This document shows, piece after piece, positions 16,187-24,111 of a DNA stretch of 25,550 nt (positions within the stretch are counted from its first letter, which is position 1; every line of letters begins with the position of its first letter). Origin of the DNA: Roseiarcus sp035606915 (lineage in GTDB: Bacteria > Pseudomonadota > Alphaproteobacteria > Rhizobiales > Beijerinckiaceae); assembly GCA_035606915.1 (NCBI GenBank), contig DATNDU010000174.1:1-25550 (forward strand). Reading direction: 5' to 3'. Position numbers and translations under genes: made by a program. The notes beneath the pieces are model-generated. The model saw only the letters and a program-made list of their open reading frames with translations. It was not told where the DNA came from and did no database searches.

Positions 16187-17563
16187 TCAGCGCGGAAGCG
16201 CTTCGGCGTGTCGCCCGAACGCGACAGCCATTGTCGGAGCGGTTTTGGTCACGCCCCGTTGCTGGCGGCCGGCGCGATCCCGGATCGTCGCTTTCACGCC
16301 CTGCATGAGCCCCCAGAAGATCCACATGAAATTCCAGAAATGGACGGTCAGCCCGATGAACATGAAAAGGAGCAGCATGACCGTGCACCCGCGGCTCATC
16401 CGGATCAGGAAATCACCGTCGGCGTCGGGCTTGGCGCCCTGCTTCAGCGGCCATACGGCGGTCAGATTCGTGAGGAAGAGAAATACGATCATCGGAACGC
16501 CGAAACGCAGCGCATACACCAACCAGACGCAATCGACCGAGGCGTCGAGAATGCTGTCGTTCAATTTCGAGAAGTCGAAGCCGACGAACGGAGACTGCGC
16601 GATCCAATCGATCGCATGATTCCAGATCAGGTAGCGAAAATAGGCGCTTTGGGGATCCCAGGTCAGGTGTGTCAGCACCCATCCGAGCGGCGCATTCGCG
16701 ACCACCATCACCGCCGCCATCAGCGAGGCCAACGCGGCCCAGAACAGACCCCAGCGCCAGGGGAAAGTGCGCAGCAACCTGTCGTAGAAGAACGCGGCCA
16801 CGCCGATGCCCCAAGCCATCACGGACGCCGACGACAAAGTGAGATAGCACCCGACCAGGCCCGCAAGTATGTACGGAATGCGTCGCATTGGGCTTTCGTT
16901 GGAAAAGCAGAACAAGGTCGAGACCACGGCGAAGAAGGCGCCGAGCAGGATGGGATGATCGAGCGAGGCCGTCGCACGGATGACGCCGAGCCGATAATTG
17001 GCCCCCGCAGGGGTCACATGCATCAGCGAGGCCGCCGTATTTTCAATGATCCACTGTCCGGTAACGCGGTCGGCAAGCGCAAACAACAGCAGCACCACCG
17101 TGACGATCCGCAATACGTGGAGGAGTTCGCGCAGCGTCGGCGTCCCGGCGAAAAATGCGCGGCCTATAAGATAGGCGCCGAGGTATTCCAGCGCTTCGCC
17201 GCCGGCCGCGGTAAGCAGCGCTGCGGGGCCTTTGACCGAGACGGAGGCGATGACGATCCATCCCGCCGTCGCCAGCGCAAATGCGTCAGGCCAGCGGAAG
17301 CGGGCGCCGCCGCGGGTCAGCGTCATCAACGCCGGTGCGAGGAGAAGGATCACACAAATGCGCCCCGGCGTGAGATTCACGCCCACCTGCAGGCTGAGTT
17401 CGCGCGTCGGCAGCAGCGCAGGGATCAGGCACAGCCATGCGACGAGCGCATAAGCGCGTCCTTCGGCGGGCTTGAGCGACGCATCCGCCGTGTGGCGAGT
17501 CCGCGACCGTACAGCGACTTCGGCGAAATCTGTCAAACCTGACGCCTCACGCGTAGAAGACAT
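16187..17563 (-). CDS. O-antigen polymerase/ligase family membrane protein (Wzy-like)
   Basis: From ATG 17563 the product has 458 residues. The frame is open up to 17782, but that extension overlaps the methyltransferase gene and is unconserved. A basic cytoplasmic N-terminus is followed by about ten to twelve hydrophobic segments. The O-antigen ligase (Wzy_C/PF04932) features are a large loop with RATASLDHPILLGAFFA and the later RYLIWNHAIDWIAQSPFVGF segment. Such proteins polymerise or ligate undecaprenyl-linked repeats on the periplasmic face; with Wzx at 6433 it most likely polymerises. It follows the methyltransferase gene by 47 bp on the same strand, separated by a hairpin/T-rich element that could attenuate it. 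No good ribosome binding site is visible. Confidence 0.87.
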   Translation of the reverse strand: MSSTREASGLTDFAEVAVRSRTRHTADASLKPAEGRAYALVAWLCLIPALLPTRELSLQVGVNLTPGRICVILLLAPALMTLTRGGARFRWPDAFALATAGWIVIASVSVKGPAALLTAAGGEALEYLGAYLIGRAFFAGTPTLRELLHVLRIVTVVLLLFALADRVTGQWIIENTAASLMHVTPAGANYRLGVIRATASLDHPILLGAFFAVVSTLFCFSNESPMRRIPYILAGLVGCYLTLSSASVMAWGIGVAAFFYDRLLRTFPWRWGLFWAALASLMAAVMVVANAPLGWVLTHLTWDPQSAYFRYLIWNHAIDWIAQSPFVGFDFSKLNDSILDASVDCVWLVYALRFGVPMIVFLFLTNLTAVWPLKQGAKPDADGDFLIRMSRGCTVMLLLFMFIGLTVHFWNFMWIFWGLMQGVKATIRDRAGRQQRGVTKTAPTMAVAFGRHAEALPR

Positions 17564-17570
17564 AATGGAC

Positions 17571-17597
17571 CGATTAAAAAATAAATGCCGACCCGGC
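17571..17597 (-). terminator. Candidate terminator or attenuator between methyltransferase and polymerase genes
   Basis: Read on the minus strand, GCCG-GGT-CGGC (17597 down to 17587) is followed directly by the T-rich run ATTTATTTTTTAATC (17586-17572). The stem is only 4 bp with a 3-nt loop, so stability is doubtful. The T-run ends about 8 nt before the polymerase start codon, where it would also leave little room for a ribosome binding site. Confidence 0.3.
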
Positions 17598-17610
17598 CGC
17601 GCCAGCGGAT

Positions 17611-18273
17611 TTAACCGGCGCCGCCGATTTTGCGCAGTTCGACCACGAACGATTGGCTGAACTTGGGAGCCATCCGACAGAGCGCCCTGTTGATCCAAAG
17701 CAACATCGTCTTGCTTGCGGGCATGGCCGCCGCGCCGTAATCGTAATCCGAGTAATGCAACCGATCGACGCGGAAGCCCCAACGGGTCACTAATTGTTCA
17801 AGGGTTCTGGGCGTGAAGTAACACGTATGCTCTTCGTTGAGCGGGGGTTCGTTGGTGCCGCGCGCCAAGCAGCGCAGCAATCGGCTGAAGGAGAACGTAT
17901 TGGGCGTTGAAAGAACCAAAACTCCATCATCTCTAAGATTTTGATAAGCGCAACGCAGAAACGCTCCAGGATTGGATAAATGCTCGATTAATTCGCCTGC
18001 GAAAATGACGTCGTAATTGCTTCCGTCTGTATACCCTTCAGCGTTGCCAACCTCAACCTCGAAGCCCATTCGCCGAGCCCGATCGACATCTTCCTCAAGA
18101 ATGTCGATGCCTTTGACATAAGCCGCCTTGCGTCTGAAATCCTCGAGATAGAAAGTGCCGATCGTTCGCCTGGCTTCAAGATCGTGGCCTATGCAGCCGA
18201 TATCAAGGAGGCGCTTGCCGCCCAACAGGGGAAGAACGACGTCGCGGATGTTTTCTATGTGGCCGGCCTGCAA
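17611..18273 (-). CDS. Class I SAM-dependent methyltransferase
   Basis: The product has 220 residues with a TTG start at 18273. An in-frame stop lies only about 14 codons upstream, no ATG or GTG intervenes, and GGGAG stands 8 nt before the TTG. Motif I is LLDIGCIGHDLE (22-33), followed by VKGIDILEEDVDRA for the second strand, then VGNAEGY, FAGELIEHLSNPGAFLRC and LVLSTPNTFSFSRLL. This is the Methyltransf_11/23 pattern seen in polysaccharide loci, where such enzymes methylate a sugar. The acceptor cannot be read. It is first in a two-gene minus-strand unit with the polymerase and is unrelated in detail to the methyltransferase half of the fusion protein at 13552. Confidence 0.87.
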   Translation of the reverse strand: MQAGHIENIRDVVLPLLGGKRLLDIGCIGHDLEARRTIGTFYLEDFRRKAAYVKGIDILEEDVDRARRMGFEVEVGNAEGYTDGSNYDVIFAGELIEHLSNPGAFLRCAYQNLRDDGVLVLSTPNTFSFSRLLRCLARGTNEPPLNEEHTCYFTPRTLEQLVTRWGFRVDRLHYSDYDYGAAAMPASKTMLLWINRALCRMAPKFSQSFVVELRKIGGAG

Positions 18274-18463
18274 TATCCCGTCTCCCCATTCGAACGTTCG
18301 CGGCGCGATGCGCTAGGCGGGCCGCATCGATCAGGGGGCGGCGCCGCGTTCCGTCAACTATTTAATGCTAGCATGATTTTCTTGAATGTAAATATTATAC
18401 GGGGTATTCAATAGGCTCCGATGGCGGTTTGAGGAGCCCTTGAAGACGGGGTGGGAGTGGCGC
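18274..18463. promoter_or_regulatory. Divergent intergenic region with inverted repeat
   Basis: This spacer separates the minus-strand methyltransferase from the plus-strand GT4. An AT-rich core lies at about 18356-18415. Within it TTGAAT (18382-18387) and ATTCAA (18406-18411) form a 6-bp inverted repeat with an 18-nt spacer. TTGAAT with TATTCA 17 bp further (18405-18410) could also read as a weak plus-strand promoter. Both readings are tentative. Confidence 0.35.
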
Positions 18464-19750
18464 ATGCTCAACCTGCTTCTGGTGGCGCCCACATGCGACG
18501 GCGACGACGTGGGCGAAGCCTGGGTAGCGTACCAATGGGCGAAGCGGCTGTCCGCGCGCCATCGGCTGACGCTGCTCACCTATCACAAGCAGGGACGCAT
18601 TCCCGTTAGTGCGCAATTGCCCGGCGTCGAAGTTGTCGAGTGGGTCGAGCCCAGGCTCTTTGCTGGCATGGAGCGGCTCAACAGCTTGCTCAAGCCGGGT
18701 TACGTGCCCTTTTTCCTGCACGCCCGCGCGTGGATTCGTCACGCTCTGGCGCAGGGCCGAAAGTTCGATCTCGCCCACCAGTGCGTCCCGGTGGCGATGC
18801 GCTATCCTTCGCCGCTGGCGGGGTCGGGGCTACCCTATTTGATCGGCCCGGTTGGCGGCAGTCTCGACGCGCCCGCGGCTTTCAACGGAGTGACGGACAC
18901 CGCGCCCTGGTATGTCGGATTGCGTCGGCTTGATCGATGGCGCATGCGGCTCGATCCGCTCTTGCGCCGCACGTATGAGGACGCCGACTGCGTCGTCGGG
19001 ATCGCACCCTATGTTGAGGAATTCCTGGCCGGCCTGTCGCTTCGCAGGTTGGAGTTTCTCAGCGAGACCGGCGTCGAAGCCTTGCCTGAGGACGTCGACC
19101 GCTCGGAACGCAATGGCCCGCTTCGGCTTTTGTTCGTCGGCCGGATCATCAAGACCAAGGGCGTCAGGGAGGCCATAGGGGCGCTGCGCCACTTGCGCGA
19201 GGCGCCGGTGCGTCTCGACATTGTCGGCGACGGCTTCGATCGCGCGACATGCGAGGAACTCGCCGCCGAAATCGGCGTGGCGGACAAGGTGGTCTTCCAC
19301 GGTCACAAGGCGCGCGGCGAAGTGGACGCATTCTACCGAGCGGCGGACGTCTTCGTTTTTCCCAGCTATCGAGAACCTGGCGGCAACGCGCCGTTTGAGG
19401 CCATGGCCTGGGGACTGCCGCTGATCGTGGCCAATCGGGGCGGCCCGGCCGCCGCCGTCGACGAAACAAGCGGCGTGCTGATCGAACCGCGCAACCCGCA
19501 ACAGATGGAGCGCGAAATCGCTGAGGCGATTGAGCGGCTCCTGGTTGACCGCTCGTTGCGGCTGGCGCTCGGAGCCGGCGCCCTCCGACGCGTCGCCCGC
19601 ATCGGGCTGTGGGATCAGAAGATCCGGCGGATGGAGGGGCTCTACGAAGACGTCTTGCGCGCGCGCGGGCCTGCGCGCCTGCCTGCGGCCGCAAAGGCCG
19701 CGCGGCGCGAGAATGAACCCGTCGGGCGCCCGTCGCGGGGTGAGCCATGA
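18464..19750 (+). CDS. Family 4 glycosyltransferase (GT-B)
   Basis: From ATG 18464 the product has 428 residues, with GGGAG about 6 nt upstream; TTG 18440 would add 8 residues. It starts MLNLLLVAPTCDGDDVGEAW, a GT4-type N-terminus. The C-terminal Rossmann domain has LLFVGRIIKTKGV, LDIVGDGFD, VVFHGHKARGEVDAFYRAADVFVFPS and an intact E-x7-E (EPGGNAPFE) followed by AMAWGLPLIVANRGGPA. It is a retaining transferase, probably adding one sugar of the repeat unit at the cytoplasmic membrane face; donor unknown. The last about 25 residues are a basic, proline-rich extension that runs into the overlapping start of the next gene. Confidence 0.92.
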   Translation: MLNLLLVAPTCDGDDVGEAWVAYQWAKRLSARHRLTLLTYHKQGRIPVSAQLPGVEVVEWVEPRLFAGMERLNSLLKPGYVPFFLHARAWIRHALAQGRKFDLAHQCVPVAMRYPSPLAGSGLPYLIGPVGGSLDAPAAFNGVTDTAPWYVGLRRLDRWRMRLDPLLRRTYEDADCVVGIAPYVEEFLAGLSLRRLEFLSETGVEALPEDVDRSERNGPLRLLFVGRIIKTKGVREAIGALRHLREAPVRLDIVGDGFDRATCEELAAEIGVADKVVFHGHKARGEVDAFYRAADVFVFPSYREPGGNAPFEAMAWGLPLIVANRGGPAAAVDETSGVLIEPRNPQQMEREIAEAIERLLVDRSLRLALGAGALRRVARIGLWDQKIRRMEGLYEDVLRARGPARLPAAAKAARRENEPVGRPSRGEP

Positions 19751-20706
19751 CGGCTTCGCCAGATATTTCCATCGTTATCGTGAACTGGAATACGGTCGGC
19801 CTGCTGCGCGACTGTTTGCGCTCGATATACGCGACGATGCGCGATCTTGCTTTCGAGGTCATCGTCGTCGACAACGCCTCCAGCGACGGCTCGGTCGAGA
19901 TGATGCGCCGAGAATTCAGCGGCGCTATCCTGATCGCGAACGACGCCAATCTTGGCTTCGCCCCGGCCAACAACCAAGGCATCGCGGTCGCCTCTGGTCG
20001 CCATATCCTGCTGCTCAATAGTGACACCGTCGTTCTCGAAGGGGCGCTGCAGCGAACGCTCGCATTCGCTGATGCGCATCCCGAGGCCGCCGTGGTCGGC
20101 TGCCGCGTCCTCAATCCCGACCGCAGTCTGCAGAACAGTTGCTTCATGTTCCCATCGCTTCTCAACTGGTTTCTGTTCGCAACCTATCTCGACCGCATCT
20201 TTCCGCGCAGCCGCTTCTTCGGTCGCGAGCAAATGACCTGGTGGATGCGCGACGATGTGCGCGAGGTCGAGGTCGTCACAGGTTGCTTCATGCTGGTCAG
20301 GCGCGAGGCCATCGACGAGGTTGGCGTCATGGATCCCGGCTTCTTCATGTATGTGGAAGAGACCGATTGGTGCTACCGGTTCCATCGCGCCGGATGGAAA
20401 TGTCTGTTCACGCCCGACGGCGAAATCGTTCATATCGGCGGCGGCAGCGCGCCGAAACTCAGCGCGCGCAGGGCGGCGATCGGCAACGCGTCCTTCATGC
20501 GCTTCATGAGGAAGCACTGGTCGCGGCCCGCTACCTTCGCCGGACGGCTCCTCCTCGCGAGCTTTTACGCAATCCGGCTCGCGATCCTTATGCCGAAGCG
20601 GCTTGTAGGCCTGAGCGTGCAGGAGTCCCGGCGATTCGAAAATCATTGGGCGGGGCTCAAGGATATTATCGCTTTCGGCCGATATCGCGATTTTCCGAAG
20701 CCATAG
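19747..20706 (+). CDS. Family 2 glycosyltransferase (rhamnosyltransferase-like)
   Basis: The product has 319 residues. ATG 19747 overlaps the preceding TGA (ATGA), so it is translationally coupled to the GT4 gene. It begins ISIVIVNWNTVGLLRDCL and contains VVDNASSDGS (41-50), ANLGFAPANNQGI, LLNSDTVV (NSD at the DxD position), VTGCFMLVRREA, and GFFMYVEETDWCYRFHRAGW with the acidic catalytic region. This set is typical of the WbbL/RfbN-like rhamnosyltransferase branch, though donor specificity cannot be inferred reliably. A modest hydrophobic stretch at about 265-285 may anchor it to the membrane. Confidence 0.92.
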   Translation: MTASPDISIVIVNWNTVGLLRDCLRSIYATMRDLAFEVIVVDNASSDGSVEMMRREFSGAILIANDANLGFAPANNQGIAVASGRHILLLNSDTVVLEGALQRTLAFADAHPEAAVVGCRVLNPDRSLQNSCFMFPSLLNWFLFATYLDRIFPRSRFFGREQMTWWMRDDVREVEVVTGCFMLVRREAIDEVGVMDPGFFMYVEETDWCYRFHRAGWKCLFTPDGEIVHIGGGSAPKLSARRAAIGNASFMRFMRKHWSRPATFAGRLLLASFYAIRLAILMPKRLVGLSVQESRRFENHWAGLKDIIAFGRYRDFPKP

Positions 20707-20714
20707 CGCTAAAT

Positions 20715-20774
20715 CCACCCGACAAGGGTGGGTGCGGGTCGCCGGGTTCGCTACGCGTGGATATTGCGACCCGC
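20715..20774. terminator. Two hairpins downstream of the GT4-GT2 pair
   Basis: CCACCC (20715-20720) and GGGTGG (20726-20731) form a short stem with a 5-nt loop, 8 bp after the GT2 stop. GCGGGTCGC (20734-20742) and GCGACCCGC (20766-20774) are a perfect 9-bp inverted repeat with a 23-nt spacer. Neither is followed by a clean T-run, so intrinsic termination is only a possibility. Confidence 0.35.
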
Positions 20775-21358
20775 CTCGCTGCGGCATTTTCTTCGTCTCG
20801 TCATTCCGTCGCGGCCTGTCGGTAACGGAAACCGTCCCTCAGCCAGTATGACTCGACGCCCGCTCGCGCTGGCGCGCCGATTGCGGGGCGGTCTCTAATT
20901 CCCGGACAATCTGAGCTTTGGCGGTCCACCCCGAAAAGGTCGTTTGCCGAGTCAGACGGCCGCGCTTTCGCCAAAGATTAACGAAGCGCCGCATTGACGA
21001 CCGCAGTCGCAATTTAAACCAGATGCATTTATCTATGGTTTATTATAAAATATAGAATCGATTGCGGGTATTTTGATTTTTCAGCAACTGTTATTGAAAG
21101 CAAAATAATCATTTTAGCCAGCAATTCCGAGGCAAAAGATAGTTTATACGAAAATCTAAGTAAGAAATTTAGTGAAAATTTACGAAAGTGAGCAGAACTA
21201 GTGCCACACAAAAGCCTGACCTGTTAGAAATACAGCTGCGGAATTCGCAAGTGCGAATCATTTGATTTGGCGACCGGCGACTGGGGGTGGGCGATGCTGA
21301 AAGTGTCAGCGGTCGTAGCATGCCGAAAAGCGCCGCCGGTCTGGCATGGAGGGCGGAC
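20775..21358. other. Long intergenic region with AT-rich upstream island
   Basis: No gene is supported here. 20775-21010 is GC-rich and featureless apart from a 12-mer (ACGAAGCGCCGC, 20981-20992) also found at 12069-12080. About 21012-21210 is strongly AT-rich and probably holds the promoter of the large repeat-protein gene. ATTCGC (21243-21248) and GCGAAT (21253-21258) form a 6-bp inverted repeat with a 4-nt loop, a possible operator or leader hairpin. The in-frame starts GTG 21287 and ATG 21320 lie inside this region but lack convincing ribosome binding sites. Confidence 0.45.
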
Positions 21359-24061
21359 ATGGCGGTGGTTGGAAGCGCGACGGGAGCCAGTGGGGCCCCA
21401 AACTTAGCAGGAGGATCGTCCGCTATCGCCGCCGAACTCCCCAACCTGCTCTCCGGCTACGCCTCGCGGCCGAATTGGCAGGTGGCGGGCGTTGATTACG
21501 GCGTGGGCGTCGATCCCAACCTCGCACTGGTCAAGCCGACGGCGAACAATCTTCCGGCAGGCGCAAGCCTGAACAACAACGCCATCTATGTCGATGGTTC
21601 CAACGTCACGCTTTCCGGCTACGATCTGACTGGCATGACCGTTATGGTCAATGATGACGCGTCCGGTACCGTGACCGTGGAGAATTGCGGAGCGACGAGC
21701 GGCGTCAACATCCGCAGCACCGTCAACGCCACCGCGAATCTGGTGGTCCAGAATTGCACGCTGGACGGCGGCTACGGGGCCGCCGACCAGGACTTCCAAC
21801 TCATCAAGGTCTGGTGCCCCCTCACGGTCCTCTATTCGGTCATCAAGGATGCGCCGGGCGGGATTTATGAGGGCGGGAACTCGCTGACCGTCGAATATAA
21901 CCTGCTGCAGGGCTTCGGCGAATATGAAGTCAACCACGCCAACGCCATCTACGTTGCCGGCAGCAACGATTCGAGCGTAACGAGCACGATCGAGTACAAT
22001 ACGCTCTACTCGGAGACCACGCGCTCTTCCTCCTTCCCTGTTACAGGTCTGGGCGCGGCGATTGCTTTCTTCGACGACGGCGGCAATTTCTACCACAGCA
22101 CCGTGTCGAACAATACTGTAGTATCCGCAATGGCCGATGCGGCATCGTATCTCATCGGCTACTACGTCGGTCCTGGACATTCCGCGACGGGTGGCGTCGT
22201 CTCGAACAATTATGTAGCTTCCGTCAACGGCTTCAACAATTCAGGAAGCGGCGCCTTTGGCGCGTTCTATACCGGTTCCAGCGGCACAGTGCAGGCGACA
22301 TACGCCGACAACTACGATATGAGCAATGGCAACCTGATTTCTTCCGGTAATGCCGAAACACCGGCGGGTCCGGCCACCCCGACCGCCCCGACCGCGCCGA
22401 CGATCAGTTCATGGTCGCCCGACAGCGGCGTCGTCGGAGACGGAGTCACCAACGCCACCCAACTGACGCTGACCGGCTCCGCGAACGCCAACAGCTCGGT
22501 TGCGGTCTATAACGGCTCGGCCGTGCTCGGGAACACGACGGCCAATGCGTCAGGCGCGTGGACATACGTCACATCGACGCTGAGCGCGGGCGCGCATGCG
22601 TTCACCGCGACCGACACGGTTTCCGGCGCGACCAGCGCCGCGTCGGGCGCGCTCAACGTGACCATCGACGCCACGGCGCCTGCGGCCCCGGTGGAGACCG
22701 GCGACAGCATCGTCAACGGCAATCAGGTCGCGGTGTCCGGAACGGCGGCAGCCAACACCACGATCACGATCTACGACGGAGGGAACACCGTCGTCGGGAC
22801 CGGCGTAACGAATTCGAGCGGAAACTGGAGCGTCACCACGTCCGCGCTTTCGAACGGAAGCCACTTCCTTAGCGCGACCGCGACCGATGCGGCGGGCAAC
22901 GTCAGCGTCGTCTCGGCGGCGCTCGATCCGGTGATCGGCGCGATCTCGTCTCCGGCGGCCCCGACCTTCGCCTCCTGGTCGCCCGACACCGGCGTGACCG
23001 GCGATGGGATCACCGACGCCAACAAGCTGACGTTCAAAGGGTCGGCCGTCGCCGGCGGCACGGTCAGAATCTACGACGGTTCGACCCTGCTCAGCGGCGT
23101 CACGGCCGGGTCGACCGGCGCCTGGAGCTACACGACGGCTGCACTCGCCGACGGAACGCATGCGTTCACCGCGACCGACACGGTTTCCGGCGCGACCAGC
23201 GCCGCGTCGGGCGCGCTCAAGGTGACCATCGACGCCACGGCGCCTGCGGCCCCGGTGGAGACCGGCGACAGCATCGTTAACGGCAATCAGGTCGCGGTGA
23301 CGGGAACGGCGGCAGCCAACACCACGATCACGATCTACGACGGAACCGCGCTGGTCGGCTCGGGCGCAGCGAACGCCAGCGGGGCGTGGAAAATCACCAG
23401 CTCGGCGCTTTCGGTCGGCGCGCACACTCTCACCGCTACGGCGACGGATGCCGCGGGCAACGTCAGCGCCGCGTCGGCGGCGCTGCTGGCGACCATCGCA
23501 AAGGCCCCGACCGCGACGCCGTTGAGCTTCACCGGCCTGTGGGAGGTATTGTGGAGCCGCGTAGCCACTATCGGCGGGGTCGCCGACCCCAAAAGCACGG
23601 TCAAGATCTACGACGGGACCACGCTGGTCGGGACGACGGCGGCCAACTCCTCCGGCAAATGGCACGTGACTACCGGCTCGCTCGGCTACGGGACGGAGAT
23701 CCTCACAGCCCAGGAGGTCAACAGGTTCGGCGCCGTTGTCGCCAAGAGTTCGGGCGAAGCCATCTTGGGCTCATGGAACAGCGACGTTCTGACGAGCACG
23801 CCGGGCGACGACGTGTTCTTTGGCGGAGGCTCGTTCGACACGTTCAAATTCCAAGCCGGCTTCGGCCACGACCTGATCGCCGACGGCGGTGTGGGCGACA
23901 CGTTCTATTTCTCAAAGACAGAGTTCGCCAACTTCACCGACCTGCTTTCGCATACAAGCCAGATCGGCTCGTCCACAGTCATCGCCGCGGGCGCCGATAA
24001 ACTGACGCTGGCGAACACGCCGCTGAGCTCGCTCGTTGCGAGCCAGTTCCACTTCGTCTGA
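21359..24061 (+). CDS. Large secreted beta-helix / bacterial Ig-repeat protein with RTX-like tail
   Basis: ATG 21359 is chosen because GGAGGG sits 5 nt upstream, giving 900 residues; GTG 21287 or ATG 21320 would lengthen it by 24 or 13. Residues about 30-325 form a beta-helix-like domain paralogous to the protein at 15037. Then follow about five bacterial Ig-like modules (about 340-800), Bap/Big type, with repeated ATAPAAPVETGDSIVNGNQV, TITIYDG and ATDAAGNVS. The last about 100 residues contain one RTX-like stretch (TPGDDVFFGGGSFDTFKF) and end in LANTPLSSLVASQFHFV, a hydrophobic terminus typical of alphaproteobacterial type I secretion substrates. There is no Sec signal. The protein is predicted to be secreted and to bind or modify the polysaccharide at the cell surface; enzymatic activity is unproven. 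No type I exporter gene lies in the window. Confidence 0.82.
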   Translation: MAVVGSATGASGAPNLAGGSSAIAAELPNLLSGYASRPNWQVAGVDYGVGVDPNLALVKPTANNLPAGASLNNNAIYVDGSNVTLSGYDLTGMTVMVNDDASGTVTVENCGATSGVNIRSTVNATANLVVQNCTLDGGYGAADQDFQLIKVWCPLTVLYSVIKDAPGGIYEGGNSLTVEYNLLQGFGEYEVNHANAIYVAGSNDSSVTSTIEYNTLYSETTRSSSFPVTGLGAAIAFFDDGGNFYHSTVSNNTVVSAMADAASYLIGYYVGPGHSATGGVVSNNYVASVNGFNNSGSGAFGAFYTGSSGTVQATYADNYDMSNGNLISSGNAETPAGPATPTAPTAPTISSWSPDSGVVGDGVTNATQLTLTGSANANSSVAVYNGSAVLGNTTANASGAWTYVTSTLSAGAHAFTATDTVSGATSAASGALNVTIDATAPAAPVETGDSIVNGNQVAVSGTAAANTTITIYDGGNTVVGTGVTNSSGNWSVTTSALSNGSHFLSATATDAAGNVSVVSAALDPVIGAISSPAAPTFASWSPDTGVTGDGITDANKLTFKGSAVAGGTVRIYDGSTLLSGVTAGSTGAWSYTTAALADGTHAFTATDTVSGATSAASGALKVTIDATAPAAPVETGDSIVNGNQVAVTGTAAANTTITIYDGTALVGSGAANASGAWKITSSALSVGAHTLTATATDAAGNVSAASAALLATIAKAPTATPLSFTGLWEVLWSRVATIGGVADPKSTVKIYDGTTLVGTTAANSSGKWHVTTGSLGYGTEILTAQEVNRFGAVVAKSSGEAILGSWNSDVLTSTPGDDVFFGGGSFDTFKFQAGFGHDLIADGGVGDTFYFSKTEFANFTDLLSHTSQIGSSTVIAAGADKLTLANTPLSSLVASQFHFV
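22594..22780 (+). repeat. 187-bp near-identical internal repeat, copy 1
   Basis: Bases 22594-22780 match 23158-23344 with four differences by eye, at an offset of 564 bp (188 codons, in frame). The repeat spans the end of one Ig module and the start of the next. Confidence 0.92.
23158..23344 (+). repeat. 187-bp near-identical internal repeat, copy 2
   Basis: This is the second copy of the repeat at 22594-22780. The sequence outside the repeat is much less similar, which points to recent duplication or conversion. Confidence 0.92.
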
Positions 24062-24065
24062 GCGC

Positions 24066-24110
24066 GCGTCCAGCGGCGCGGCCGACCTGTTCGACCGCGC
24101 CGCCGGACGC
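24066..24110. terminator. Strong bidirectional hairpin between convergent genes
   Basis: The arms 24066-24081 and 24095-24110 are complementary over 16 bp with one mismatch (A72/C104), separated by a 13-nt loop. The element sits 4 bp after the repeat-protein stop and ends 1 bp before the stop of the convergent acyltransferase gene. It lacks a long T-run but is by far the longest GC hairpin I found and very likely ends transcription or protects both transcripts. Confidence 0.7.
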
Positions 24111-24111
24111 T

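Noticed and set aside
16208..17542. Plus-strand open frame of 444 residues across the polymerase gene
   Set aside because: The translation is rich in R, H, Q and E with no hydrophobic or domain pattern, while the opposite strand encodes a clear multi-span membrane protein.
19642..20787. Minus-strand open frame of 381 residues over the GT2 gene and its downstream spacer
   Set aside because: It is antisense to an intact GT2 with full motif order and has no ribosome binding site or recognisable domain.
22550..23665. Minus-strand open frame of 371 residues in the Ig-repeat region
   Set aside because: It is an antisense shadow of repetitive GC-rich coding DNA and itself repeats only because the sense strand does.
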